59,453 bases of DNA. Source: Baia soyae (GTDB lineage: Bacteria; Bacillota; Bacilli; Thermoactinomycetales; Thermoactinomycetaceae). The notes beneath the pieces were generated by a model, which saw only the letters and a list, made by a program, of their open reading frames with translations, searched no databases and had not been told where the DNA came from. Of the stretch, positions 1 to 8,158 are shown piece after piece (position 1 is the first letter of the stretch; each line of letters opens with the position of its first letter). A program made the position numbers and the translations under genes. The stretch is taken from assembly GCF_004341445.1 (NCBI RefSeq), contig NZ_SLXV01000016.1:1-59453 (forward strand), in the 5' to 3' direction.

Positions 1-27
1 AGTAAGCTCATAGCGTCGTGGGGCCAT
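1..27 (-). CDS. IS5-family transposase, N-terminal fragment (cut by window edge)
   Basis: The first nine codons read MAPRRYELT, the usual opening of IS5-family DDE transposases. An AAGGAGAT ribosome site lies 6 bases upstream (34-41). The catalytic region lies outside the window. The family call rests on nine residues plus the adjoining terminal repeat, so the group within IS5 is not resolved. Confidence 0.6.
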
Positions 28-94
28 TGGGAAATCTCCTTCGCATGTCATCTTACTGAATAAGATAACACATTAGAAGTTTTCAGACACTACC
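1..94 (-). mobile_element. End of an IS5-type insertion sequence
   Basis: Reading inward on the minus strand from about 94, the sequence starts GGTAGTGTCTGAAAACTTC, which looks like the terminal inverted repeat of an IS5-type element, and reaches the transposase start codon about 67 bases later. The outer boundary is approximate because the other end is not in the window. Confidence 0.5.
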
Positions 95-200
95 TTGTTT
101 CTCCCTTACTTATCTAATTTTCGATATTTATTTACTTGTTACCTGTTCTCAAATTTACTCTCTCCATCATTTTTGATTGGTCAAAAGGAGACACAACCTT

Positions 201-248
201 ATGTACAAACTGTTTGTAGGCGATCTACCTTTAGAATCAATTATCTAG
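201..248 (+). CDS. Possible 15-residue peptide (MYKLFVGDLPLESII)
   Basis: ATG follows an AAAGGAG ribosome site by about 10 bases, and a strong intrinsic terminator lies 58 bases after the stop. No homologue is recognised. It could be a real small peptide, a leader, or the debris of a gene cut by the adjacent insertion sequence. The rest of the 95-498 gap shows no convincing longer gene; a 69-codon frame that overlaps the terminator is probably chance. Confidence 0.2.
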   Translation: MYKLFVGDLPLESII

Positions 249-305
249 TTGCTTGATGTATCTGGTCTATCCGTATGGTACTTTCATTGGTCGCTTCATC
301 ATGTA

Positions 306-354
306 AATACGAGGGATGTAGAAGAGTTAATAGCTCATCCTTCGTATTTTTTTT
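306..354 (+). terminator. Intrinsic terminator
   Basis: A 12-base stem (AATACGAGGGAT with ATCCTTCGTATT, one G-T pair) is followed by ten T residues. It ends a short plus-strand transcription unit whose only visible content is the 15-codon frame at 201-248. Confidence 0.7.
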
Positions 355-498
355 CTATTTACAAAATAGATCGCCCTATATTCTCTATAGTTTGAAAAAT
401 CATATTTTCTCATATACAAACAAAGCCCCTGTGATAGTCCAATCTCATTTGAGACAGCTATTACAAGGGATTTACATTATTTAAAACAATTACTCTCT

Positions 499-726
499 TT
501 ATTCGTCTGATTTTTTGGCTAATTGTTCTTTGTCAAATAGCCGACGAAATACTAAAGCCGAGACAGCGAATATAACACTAGCTACCGCTGAACCAGTAGT
601 AATCATCTTCGACACATCGCTTACTGGAGAGTCGAATAATGGAGGGATTGAGAGGGTTAAAACGGCGCCAGATAAAGACAATCCTAAAACTGAGACCATC
701 AAAATCTTAGCCAAAATCTTATTCAT
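499..726 (-). CDS. Small two-helix membrane protein, possible immunity protein
   Basis: This 75-residue protein has hydrophobic segments at about 8-27 and 42-60 and a charged C-terminal tail (RRLFDKEQLAKKSDE), so it is probably a membrane hairpin. A GAGGTGAT ribosome site precedes the start. It begins 13 bases after the Cys-rich precursor gene on the same strand, so the two are probably co-transcribed. Bacteriocin immunity proteins are often small membrane proteins placed like this, but no family is recognised and the role is inference from position. It could also serve in export or regulation. Confidence 0.5.
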   Translation of the reverse strand: MNKILAKILMVSVLGLSLSGAVLTLSIPPLFDSPVSDVSKMITTGSAVASVIFAVSALVFRRLFDKEQLAKKSDE

Positions 727-739
727 TAAATCACCTCAC

Positions 740-1436
740 TCACTTCATGTTGAAACAAGCTACCGCTCCAGTGATACCCACCCCACTAATAACTGCAAAT
801 CCACCAATACACGCGGCACATACAGGGGCAGTAACTGGTGTCAGTGCTCCACACACAGTAGCACACGAAGCCACAATAAGAGTGGCCAGCGTACCACTAA
901 CACCGAGAGCTACGGTAAGACAAGCTACCAATTTTTTCATACCCATTGGTTGAATCCCAGAACCTGTCTTTTCTGCAAGCATTTGTTCATCCGTCTTATA
1001 TGCAATCCCAGTGTCCGTGGAAGTAGTAGATACTCCATTCAAATACTTATTCACTTGGAAATTTCCGAGGAAATTCTTGGTTACTAACGATTCATTTGTC
1101 TGCAATACAGTATCATTCTGGAAGAATACCGTTACGTTACTAGTAAGGCTATAATCCCCATGCAAAGGAACTGTAACAAACGTAACTCCACCACCAATGT
1201 CGTACACCTTCGATTCTGCAAAAGCAAAAGCAGACAAAGGAGCTACTCTTTTAACTTCACCTTTCTCTATTGCGTTGTGTTGTATCAACCCATTGCTTAG
1301 CCTTATCCCCTGTAATCTTAACAATGCTTGGAGTACTGTTAGCTTGCGCAGTAACTCTTAGAGCTGGAGATAGAGTTAAACAAAACATAACCAAAGCTAT
1401 CAATACTGGCATAAAAATTTTTTTCGCCTTCAACAT
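740..1436 (-). pseudogene. Secreted Cys-rich bacteriocin-like precursor, frameshifted
   Basis: A GGAGG site at 1441-1448 starts a frame (1257-1436) whose first 32 residues form a signal peptide ending near VTAQA, followed by a short mature stretch to KAKQWVDTTQ. The continuation lies in another frame (740 to about 1290): a polar propeptide with KVYDIGGGVTFVTVPLHGDY, then a C-terminal domain of about 60 residues that is very hydrophobic, glycine-rich and has six cysteines (SCATVC, VCAAC, ACF). Leader, propeptide and Cys-rich hydrophobic core resemble halocin C8-type or other processed bacteriocin precursors; that resemblance is from memory. One base gained or lost between about 1257 and 1290 separates the two parts, through decay or sequencing error. 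Confidence 0.5.
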
Positions 1437-1790
1437 AATAAATCCTCCTAGTATATATTCTGATCGTGCAAATTGATTCCCTTTTTTGAGCTATAGATGC
1501 TTGTTAATGCGTTAGAATGGATATCACCTCGGCTTCAATATATACTATATTTTTAAAATTATTTAACACATTTATAATATTACAATATATCAAATTTAAC
1601 AGTCAATATAATTAACAAAACACGAAATATTTTATTTTACGAAAACTATTTATATTATTAGTAATTTTTTCTGTGGAAAAACTATTGGTTTTTCAAAAAG
1701 AGTCATGGAGCGTATCAGACCGTATGTAGTCCCTGTTTGTGTGGGAGGAAAAAATTGGAGATACGAACAATAAAATTTCTCCAATCTAAT
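1437..1790. other. AT-rich intergenic region upstream of the Cys-rich precursor
   Basis: Apart from the GGAGG ribosome site at the left edge, nothing firm is seen. The stretch is very AT-rich from 1540 to 1680 and probably holds the promoter of the minus-strand two-gene unit, but no convincing -35/-10 pair stands out. A 92-codon minus frame over the yitT terminator lacks family features and a ribosome site. Confidence 0.3.
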
Positions 1791-1832
1791 ACAAAAGAAG
1801 TAGCTCTCCGATGAAGAGTCTACTTCTTTTGT
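1791..1832 (-). terminator. Terminator after yitT
   Basis: The 13-base arms ACAAAAGAAGTAG and CTACTTCTTTTGT form a stem 17 bases past the yitT stop codon. The T-rich arm on the minus strand gives an intrinsic terminator that could work in both directions. Confidence 0.7.
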
Positions 1833-1848
1833 ATGAAGAGGATGAGTG

Positions 1849-2757
1849 CTAATGGATGCTTCGTTTCTTAAAGTTGCCGCCTTGGATATCATGAATATTT
1901 CCAACGGCGAGGAATGCTTGTGGATCAATATCTTCCACGATCGATTTCAGTTTTGCTTCTTCTAGACGAGTGATGATACAGAAGATCACTTTTTTATCTT
2001 CGCCTGTAAATGCCCCTTGACCGTTCAGATACGTAACGCCTCTTCCTAAGCGATTTAAGATTGCTTCGCCGAGTATTTCCGGATTATCACTAATAATCCA
2101 AATGGACTTGGTTTCATTGAAGCCTTCGATGGTGACATCAATTGCTTTAAAGGCAATAAAATAAGCCATCAATGAGTACATAGCCCGATCCCATGAGAAG
2201 ACGAATCCAGCGCTTCCGAGGATAAATAGGTTGATAAACATCACGGTTTGGCCAACGGATAGGGGGATGCGTTTGTTAAATACAATCGCTAAAATCTCCG
2301 TTCCATCCAAAGAACCACCGTACCGAATCACTAACCCCACACCGATGCCTAAGATCATTCCACCAAATACAGCAGCGAGCAGGGGATCTTCGGTTAAAGG
2401 TCTTACAGGGTGGAGCAAAGTCGTACCAATCGACATGACAATGACCCCAAAAATGGAGGAGATGGTGAACGTTTTCCCTATTTGTTTGTAGCCGAGGAAA
2501 AAGAACGGAATGTTTAATATAAACAGAAAAATACCTAAATTAATACCAGATAAGTGCGATAACATGATGGAGATACCAACAACGCCACCATCAATTACTT
2601 GGTTGGGTACTAAAAAGATCTCTAGACCAACTGCTACTAAAACGGCACCTAAGAAAACTAGGATCCCGCGTTTTAATAAAGCTAAAGCAGATAGCTTTTT
2701 GTGATCTTTCGGAGCTGCCTCCGGAGTTGGTTGTGGTTGTTTTAATACAGCTTCCAT
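1849..2757 (-). CDS. YitT family membrane protein (DUF161 plus DUF2179)
   Basis: A 302-residue integral membrane protein. About 30 cytosolic residues precede five or six hydrophobic segments between about 30 and 215, with the family motif FLVPNQVIDGGVVGIS at the second helix and RYGGSLDGTEILA further on. The C-terminal soluble domain (about 225-290) has the DUF2179 pattern around GVTYLNGQGAFTGEDKKV. The length is normal for YitT/YpjC/YqfU proteins of Bacillus, whose transported substrate is not established. It lies 14 bases after a small AbrB-like gene and probably shares its transcript. Confidence 0.88.
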   Translation of the reverse strand: MEAVLKQPQPTPEAAPKDHKKLSALALLKRGILVFLGAVLVAVGLEIFLVPNQVIDGGVVGISIMLSHLSGINLGIFLFILNIPFFFLGYKQIGKTFTISSIFGVIVMSIGTTLLHPVRPLTEDPLLAAVFGGMILGIGVGLVIRYGGSLDGTEILAIVFNKRIPLSVGQTVMFINLFILGSAGFVFSWDRAMYSLMAYFIAFKAIDVTIEGFNETKSIWIISDNPEILGEAILNRLGRGVTYLNGQGAFTGEDKKVIFCIITRLEEAKLKSIVEDIDPQAFLAVGNIHDIQGGNFKKRSIH

Positions 2758-2771
2758 CCATCTACCCCTCT

Positions 2772-2942
2772 CTAATCGGATTTGTGGGAGAGATCACCTT
2801 GTACAAGCTGAACTTTATCGATGAAAACTCTTCCGTCTTCAATCCCAAAAGTGATATAGTCACCTTCTTTTAATTCCAAGCACTCTCGAACTTCTTTGGG
2901 CACAGTGACCTGACCCTTCGAGCTAATGCGATATATATGCAT
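2772..2942 (-). CDS. AbrB/SpoVT-like swapped-hairpin DNA-binding protein
   Basis: This 56-residue protein starts MHIYRISSKGQVTVPKEVR, the signature of the AbrB/MazE/SpoVT swapped-hairpin fold, followed by LELKEGDYITF and a final strand FIDKV. It is about the size of an antitoxin or a stand-alone AbrB domain. A GAAGGTGAT ribosome site precedes the start. The next gene is yitT, not a toxin, so a role as transcription regulator of this pair is more likely than an antitoxin role. It is a short frame, but the motif match is clear. Confidence 0.8.
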   Translation of the reverse strand: MHIYRISSKGQVTVPKEVRECLELKEGDYITFGIEDGRVFIDKVQLVQGDLSHKSD

Positions 2943-3021
2943 AAGATCACCTTCAGGATTGGTTAAATTTTTACTTCTTTATTTCTTTACTTCCTTACTT
3001 TCATTATAACATAAAATAAAA

Positions 3022-3057
3022 AGGAGTCATTCTCGTTTTATACGTAGAATGACTCCT
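3022..3057 (-). terminator. Terminator after the 26-codon gene
   Basis: AGGAGTCATTCT pairs with AGAATGACTCCT. On the minus strand the stem is followed by a T-rich run (A-rich 3011-3021 on the plus strand), and on the plus strand by GTTTTTCC, so it may be bidirectional. It begins 35 bases after the stop of the tiny gene at 3093-3173. Confidence 0.75.
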
Positions 3058-3092
3058 AAGTTTTTCCTTTTAAATTAACAATCGTATTCAAG

Positions 3093-3173
3093 TTAGATTC
3101 CACCTTTTTCTTTTCCGCTCCATACGTTAAATACGACTTCGAATACCGTCTTTAGTACTGTCATCCAGTTCAT
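3093..3173 (-). CDS. Tiny 26-residue hydrophobic peptide gene
   Basis: ATG is placed 8 bases after a perfect GGAGG (GGAGGTGAGAGGA). The 26 residues begin MNWMTVLKTVFEVVFNVWSG and end with a charged EKGGI-type tail. The first 20 residues would form a hydrophobic or amphipathic helix, as in phenol-soluble modulins, leaderless bacteriocins or membrane-binding sporulation peptides. A terminator follows at 3022-3057 and no other gene is in the unit. Strong ribosome site, short frame and own terminator support a real gene; its function is unknown and I recognise no relative. Confidence 0.5.
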   Translation of the reverse strand: MNWMTVLKTVFEVVFNVWSGKEKGGI

Positions 3174-3312
3174 TCCTCTCACCTCCGTTTGTTTTTGTCT
3201 ATATGTATACTGTAACGGATTCTCCTATTTCCTCCCATTTGTTTTCCTTTCACTTGCATTACTCTTTTGTAAGAGAAATATAGGCTGGATGAAAGATTGT
3301 TCATCAACGAAT

Positions 3313-3334
3313 AATCTTACTAACGAGTAAGATT
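3313..3334. promoter_or_regulatory. Inverted repeat upstream of the ABC/two-component operon
   Basis: Nine-base arms AATCTTACT and AGTAAGATT are separated by AACG, 102 bases before the first gene of the operon. The size suits a dimeric regulator such as the OmpR-type response regulator encoded downstream, but that assignment is a guess. Confidence 0.4.
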
Positions 3335-3435
3335 TCTACAAGCATATGTAAGGTAGCAGTCATTCAGATATGGTGAAACTCCACCTATACTTGAGACAAC
3401 AAGCGAATCATGAACAGCAGAAAAGGAGTATGAAA

Positions 3436-4158
3436 ATGAAAAAGATGATCTGGTTTTTAGTAGTTACGATTGCTTTTGTAGGTGTTGGATTTGGAGTGAA
3501 ACGGTATATAGAAGGTCCTCCACAATCAGTAAATGGAATTTTGGTATCGGGTACGAAAGAGAATATCGATGCAGTAAAGAATTTGTACAAGTCTGAAACG
3601 AAGCAAACAGCTGATTATCAATATAAAGTAGTGAAGGTTGAAGAGAAAAAAGTTGATCCTAACAAGGGACAACCTTTTTATGTAGTCATTAGTAAATCGA
3701 CTGCGAAAAAGTTCATAGAAAAAGGAATCATGAGAGAGCGACAAGATCCAGATAGCGGCATGATTGTTTCAGATCTATTACGCGAGCTGAAGGAATTATC
3801 CAGTGAGGACAATTTGCTGTTCAAGAGGGTGGCGACAGATCAAAATATCAAGCTAAATGATCAAATGGTACCCGTCAAACATATAAAACATCAGGCTTGG
3901 ATTGGATATAAACCAGAGAATGTCATTATTTTAGGGGATGATCTTTACAACAAAGTACAAGCAAAAGAAATGGACATGTCACTCGTTCAGTTTTCAAAGG
4001 AGAAGTTTGACTACAAAAACAAGGAAGATGTTAAGAATCTATTAAAAGACATAGCAAAGGTTTATAAAAATGGTTATGTCTATGGTGTTGACAGTTTTAA
4101 AGATAGTCCGGATAAAGATGGTCTGGATATGATTGATTTTGTAGATGTGCCTAAATAG
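3436..4158 (+). CDS. Membrane-anchored extracytoplasmic protein of an ABC/two-component operon
   Basis: The start chosen (MKKMIWFLVV) lies 7 bases after AGGAG; an ATG two codons earlier is too close. About 240 residues: one N-terminal hydrophobic segment (about 3-20) without a lipobox cysteine or an obvious cleavage site, then a lysine- and aspartate-rich soluble domain, presumably outside the membrane. No family is recognised. The MacB-like ATPase gene follows after 32 bases, so it probably belongs to the transporter operon and could act as an accessory, sensor or substrate-contact protein. Confidence 0.6.
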   Translation: MKKMIWFLVVTIAFVGVGFGVKRYIEGPPQSVNGILVSGTKENIDAVKNLYKSETKQTADYQYKVVKVEEKKVDPNKGQPFYVVISKSTAKKFIEKGIMRERQDPDSGMIVSDLLRELKELSSEDNLLFKRVATDQNIKLNDQMVPVKHIKHQAWIGYKPENVIILGDDLYNKVQAKEMDMSLVQFSKEKFDYKNKEDVKNLLKDIAKVYKNGYVYGVDSFKDSPDKDGLDMIDFVDVPK

Positions 4159-4190
4159 GTGATTCATTTCAATGGGGAGAGGATGAGAAG

Positions 4191-4883
4191 ATGGAAATCG
4201 TTCGGTTGGAGCAAGTGATGAAAAAATACGGGGATGGGGATGCTGAAGTTACGGCATTAAAAGAGATTAATCTTTCCATTCATAAAGGTGAATTTGTCAC
4301 GATAGTCGGGGCATCAGGATCTGGTAAGAGTACGTTGCTTCATATATTGGGCGGTCTCGATCGTCCTACCTCGGGTAAGGTGTTTATCGGAGAACAAAAC
4401 ATCTATGATTATAGCGATCAAGAACTTTCCATCTTTCGTAGAAGAAAAGTCGGCTTTATCTTCCAATTCTTTAATCTTGTTCCCGTATTAGACGTGCAGG
4501 AAAATATCGCTTTGCCTGCTTTACTGGATGAGCAACATGTAAATGACTCATATCTAGATGAACTAATTCGGCTCTTAGGATTAGAGGAGCGTCGAAACCA
4601 CCTTCCCTCTGAATTATCGGGTGGACAACAACAGCGTGCCTCCATTGGCAGAGCACTAATGAATAAACCAAGTATCATTTTAGCCGATGAGCCAACCGGA
4701 AATTTGGATACCCAAAATACGAAAGAAGTGCTGGATTTACTGAAAATAACGGCCAAAAAATATAACCAAACCGTGATTTTAATTACCCATGATCCTGCTA
4801 TCGCGGCGAATTCGGATCGCATTATTACGATGGAGGATGGGATGATTATTTCCGATCAATTATTGGTTCACCCATCGTCCTAG
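4191..4883 (+). CDS. ABC transporter ATP-binding protein (MacB/LolD type)
   Basis: A 230-residue nucleotide-binding subunit with Walker A GASGSGKST (about 40-48), signature LSGGQQQR (142-149), Walker B and adjoining motif ILADEPTGNLD (163-173) and the switch histidine in ITHD. The DEPTGNLD form is typical of the MacB/LolD/FtsE group, whose partners are FtsX-fold permeases. The partner permease starts 19 bases downstream. It energises movement of, or resistance to, an extracytoplasmic substrate that is not known. Confidence 0.9.
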   Translation: MEIVRLEQVMKKYGDGDAEVTALKEINLSIHKGEFVTIVGASGSGKSTLLHILGGLDRPTSGKVFIGEQNIYDYSDQELSIFRRRKVGFIFQFFNLVPVLDVQENIALPALLDEQHVNDSYLDELIRLLGLEERRNHLPSELSGGQQQRASIGRALMNKPSIILADEPTGNLDTQNTKEVLDLLKITAKKYNQTVILITHDPAIAANSDRIITMEDGMIISDQLLVHPSS

Positions 4884-4902
4884 GTTGGGAGGGAGAAATG
4901 AT

Positions 4903-7365
4903 TTGATTCGAAGTTATAAGAAGTTAAGCCAAAAATATATCAGAAGCTATTGGAAACGAACCAACTTAACGTTGTTAGGAATTGTGCTAGCAGTCGCTTT
5001 AATTACGACGATTGGATTATTTTTTAATGGTGCATATTACACACAAATTGAAAGTGCAAAGGATCAAGCGGGAGTCTCCTACCATGTGGATATATCTCAC
5101 TATGATCAAGCGATCTTAGATAAAGTTAGCCATAACCCGAATGTCGCTTCTTATGGAACGATGTCCCAAGGAGAGGCCGTTCAAGTAGGAAAGGATTTTG
5201 TCTCGTATCGTTATGCAGATTCTCGTGCGTTAGAGTTACTGAAGCCGGGTTTGATGCAAGGAAAGATGCCTGCTAATTCACAGGAAGCGGCGATAGAGAG
5301 CTGGATTCTCTCCTCTATTCAACCCGATTTGAAATTAGGGGATGCCTTTTCCTTTAAAAAGAAAACATATAAATTAGTGGGAATCCTAGCTAACCAAGAA
5401 TTTACCCAACAAGAGCGAAAGGGCACTTTATTAACGATGCAAGATCAGTTTAAAGTAGGTGAAGGAAATCTACTGATTGAACTGCACTCGAAATCGAATA
5501 TCAGACAAGTCGTGAACCAACTTCAAAATCTAGCAGGCGAGGAAAATACGCAGGTTAATGAGACTCTCATTCAAGCCTTGCAACCAGATAAAGCTTTAAT
5601 GGCCGTACCTGCAATTGCAATTGGAATTGTTATGATTTCAACGATTGTCGTGATCTATAATGCTTTTCAGATCAGTATTACGGAGCGTCTGAAACAGTTT
5701 GGATTACTTAGGAGTATAGGAGCGACTCAAAAACAGATTCGGAAGTTAGTATTGCGAGAGGCAACATTCTTTTCCATCATAGCGATCCCAATGGGGGTCT
5801 TCCTCAGCATCTGCTCTGTCGTTGTGATCAGATGGATATTGACTAGCCTAGGGCAAAATATGAAAATCGTCATTCCGATTGAAGGATGGATCATCGGACT
5901 TTGTTCACTTATCTCATTGTTGACGGTTTATCTTGCTAGTTTTTGGCCCGCCTTTTTGGCAGGAAGAATTTCACCGCTTCTCGCTATTAGTAGTAGGCAA
6001 GCGATTAAAAAAGAGACCATCAAACGAAATAAAAAAACCACGGTAAGGAATTTTTTCTCGGTTCCTTTAAGCATGGCGTTAAAAAATAGTAAGAGAAGCC
6101 CAGGTAGGTATTCGGTTACGATTTTATCTATCATTATTAGTAGCACTCTATTTATTACCTTTTCCTCACTGATGGGAATTGCTTTTCAGTCTAAACAGAC
6201 GGAAATGTCCGCTTTAAGAATGGATGTAGCAGTAGAATCAAAGACTTATTCACCTATGGACATGGAACCCATATTACAGAAATTGAATCAAGTCAGTAAC
6301 ATAACAAAGATTTATAAGAAGTATAAGAAACAAACTTTTTATACAGAAATTCCGAGTGACAAGCAAATTGAATCATTACAAGGTGGTTCCTTGTATACGG
6401 AAGTGAATCATAAAGGAAAACGCATGGACATGATTCATTCATCGGTCAAGGCATATGATGATTTGTCATTACAAGAATTGAAGAAATCTGTGATTTCGGG
6501 TCAGATTGATGTGAACCAATTAAAGCGGGAAAAAGCAGTCATTTTAGTGGAACAGGCAGCTATTCGCAATACAAAAACACAGAAGCCTTATCTCGGACCT
6601 CTCAGTAAATATAAAGTGGGAGATTCCATCCGGGTACAAAAAACATCACAACAGGAAGAAGATCGTGATGAATTAATCTACGATGAAAAAAAGATGGAAA
6701 CAGTAAAGATTGTGGCAATCGTCAAAGCTGATATATTGGATAAAGAACGATCTGAAACGTTCACCTTGATTAGCAGTGAGCAAGGAATGACTTCATTAGC
6801 AAAAGCGGCTGTCAAACCAATTGGTTTGGAAGTCGAGCTAAAAGATCAATCGAAAAATCTAGTAACCGTTACGAAAATGAAGGAAGCTCTATCAGGTGAA
6901 GGATTACAATCAGTTAAAGTGGTTGATAATATTGATCAAAATCAAAAGCAAGAAGCCTATATCGTAACGATCAAAGTACTGGTATACGGTTTTATCGCAG
7001 TTATCACCTTAATTGGGAGTGTAAATATCCTAAATACGGTTACCATCAGTGTCATGATGAGGAGAAAGGAGTTAGCTGCTCTAAAATCGATTGGTATGTC
7101 GCAACGAGATATGAAAAAGATGGTAACCTATGAAGGGCTTGTGTATGGCTTCTTTGGGGGACTTCAAGGAATCTTTTTCGGGTGCCTACTCACCTATATT
7201 ATCCATATCGCTTTAGCAAATAAGGTAGAGATGGGTTGGACTATTCCTTATCAGGATTGCATGACTGTATTTGTCGCAGCGCTAGTTATCAGCTATTTAT
7301 CCATCTTGGGACCACTGAGGAAAATTTCAAAAGATAATCTCATTGATGTGATTCGAGAAGAATAA
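4903..7365 (+). CDS. FtsX-family ABC permease (MacB/YtrF-like, two FtsX domains)
   Basis: TTG at 4903 is preferred because GGGAGGGAG lies 7 bases before it; an upstream in-frame TTG at 4885 overlaps that site. About 820 residues: one N-terminal helix (LTLLGIVLAVALIT), an extracytoplasmic domain, an FtsX block with three helices (about 240-360), a second block starting with another helix near 410, a second large extracytoplasmic domain, and a C-terminal FtsX block (VNILNTVTISVMMRRKELAALKSIG). This duplicated layout is usual for Gram-positive permeases linked to two-component systems and peptide resistance or envelope stress. It shares the operon with its ATPase and with a kinase and regulator. 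Confidence 0.85.
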   Translation: MIRSYKKLSQKYIRSYWKRTNLTLLGIVLAVALITTIGLFFNGAYYTQIESAKDQAGVSYHVDISHYDQAILDKVSHNPNVASYGTMSQGEAVQVGKDFVSYRYADSRALELLKPGLMQGKMPANSQEAAIESWILSSIQPDLKLGDAFSFKKKTYKLVGILANQEFTQQERKGTLLTMQDQFKVGEGNLLIELHSKSNIRQVVNQLQNLAGEENTQVNETLIQALQPDKALMAVPAIAIGIVMISTIVVIYNAFQISITERLKQFGLLRSIGATQKQIRKLVLREATFFSIIAIPMGVFLSICSVVVIRWILTSLGQNMKIVIPIEGWIIGLCSLISLLTVYLASFWPAFLAGRISPLLAISSRQAIKKETIKRNKKTTVRNFFSVPLSMALKNSKRSPGRYSVTILSIIISSTLFITFSSLMGIAFQSKQTEMSALRMDVAVESKTYSPMDMEPILQKLNQVSNITKIYKKYKKQTFYTEIPSDKQIESLQGGSLYTEVNHKGKRMDMIHSSVKAYDDLSLQELKKSVISGQIDVNQLKREKAVILVEQAAIRNTKTQKPYLGPLSKYKVGDSIRVQKTSQQEEDRDELIYDEKKMETVKIVAIVKADILDKERSETFTLISSEQGMTSLAKAAVKPIGLEVELKDQSKNLVTVTKMKEALSGEGLQSVKVVDNIDQNQKQEAYIVTIKVLVYGFIAVITLIGSVNILNTVTISVMMRRKELAALKSIGMSQRDMKKMVTYEGLVYGFFGGLQGIFFGCLLTYIIHIALANKVEMGWTIPYQDCMTVFVAALVISYLSILGPLRKISKDNLIDVIREE

Positions 7366-7372
7366 TGTTGGA

Positions 7373-7399
7373 GACATGGCTTGTTAGGAGAGCCATGTC
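7373..7399 (+). terminator. Weak intra-operon hairpin after the permease gene
   Basis: GACATGGCT pairs with AGCCATGTC just after the permease stop, followed by only a short T/C tract. It may reduce read-through into the response regulator gene, so that transporter and regulator levels differ, or protect the upstream message. Confidence 0.4.
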
Positions 7400-7433
7400 T
7401 TTCTCACTCAAGTTTGAAATAGCGAGGGTAAAA

Positions 7434-8141
7434 ATGGATAAAATTCTATTTGTGGAAGATGATGAATCTCTTGGGATGGCAATTGAATTTTCGCTAAAAA
7501 GTGAAGGGTTTGATGTAACACGAGTGACGACCGTAGCAGAATCGAAGCTTCAATTTCAAAATGAGACCTTTGATGTGGCGATTTTAGATATCGGACTTCC
7601 AGATGGCAATGGCTATGATCTGTGTACATATTTGAAATCACGAAGTAACATCCCGATTATTTTTTTGACTGCACTGGATGAAGAGGCAAATGTGGTGATG
7701 GGCTTAGAAATGGGTGGTGATGACTACGTTACGAAGCCATTTCGTTTACAAGAGTTATTATCTCGAGTGAGAGTACAATTGCGAAAAAAATCGACAACCA
7801 CATCCGTAACAGAGCTAACATCTGGCAATGTAAAGGTGGAGGTGGAGTCAGCCAAGGTTTTTAAAAATGGGAACCTTGTGTCCTTAACGAATCTAGAGTA
7901 CAAACTTTTGCTTACATTGATGTCAAATGCTAATAAAACGATACAAAGAGATGAAATACTAGAAAAGATTACGACGGATGACGAGATTTTTTTCGATGAA
8001 AATACGCTCTCTGTGTACATCAGGCGGTTGAGAAGCAAGATTGAGGATGATCCTAAAAAACCAGTTTGTATTGTGACCCAAAGGGGTCTGGGCTATCGTT
8101 GGGATCAAGATGTGATGGAGACTGTACGAAAGCATTCGTAG
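7434..8141 (+). CDS. OmpR-family response regulator
   Basis: The start at 7434 follows GCGAGGG and gives the canonical opening MDKILFVEDD. Receiver domain (1-115): acidic pocket E8/D9/D10, phospho-acceptor D52 in ILDIGLPDG, T79 and K101 in the VTKPF motif. The C-terminal winged helix (about 130-230) has the usual TLSVYIRRLRSKIEDDP and GLGYRW motifs. The sensor kinase gene follows 17 bases later. It probably controls this transporter operon, and the inverted repeat at 3313-3334 is a candidate target. Confidence 0.92.
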   Translation: MDKILFVEDDESLGMAIEFSLKSEGFDVTRVTTVAESKLQFQNETFDVAILDIGLPDGNGYDLCTYLKSRSNIPIIFLTALDEEANVVMGLEMGGDDYVTKPFRLQELLSRVRVQLRKKSTTTSVTELTSGNVKVEVESAKVFKNGNLVSLTNLEYKLLLTLMSNANKTIQRDEILEKITTDDEIFFDENTLSVYIRRLRSKIEDDPKKPVCIVTQRGLGYRWDQDVMETVRKHS

Positions 8142-8158
8142 CTAGAAAGAGGGCAGAA

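Noticed and set aside
275-484. 69-codon plus-strand frame
   Set aside because: Runs through a strong intrinsic terminator stem and T-run; composition typical of chance translation of AT-rich DNA.
515-1087. 190-codon plus-strand frame
   Set aside because: Antisense to the bacteriocin-like unit; low-complexity Ser/Thr/His composition, no ribosome site and no family pattern.
1650-1928. 92-codon minus-strand frame over the yitT 3' end
   Set aside because: Overlaps yitT and its terminator in another frame, without a ribosome site.
2772-2942. Toxin-antitoxin module at the AbrB-like gene
   Set aside because: The antitoxin-like fold is present but the adjacent gene is yitT, a membrane protein, and no toxin frame follows.
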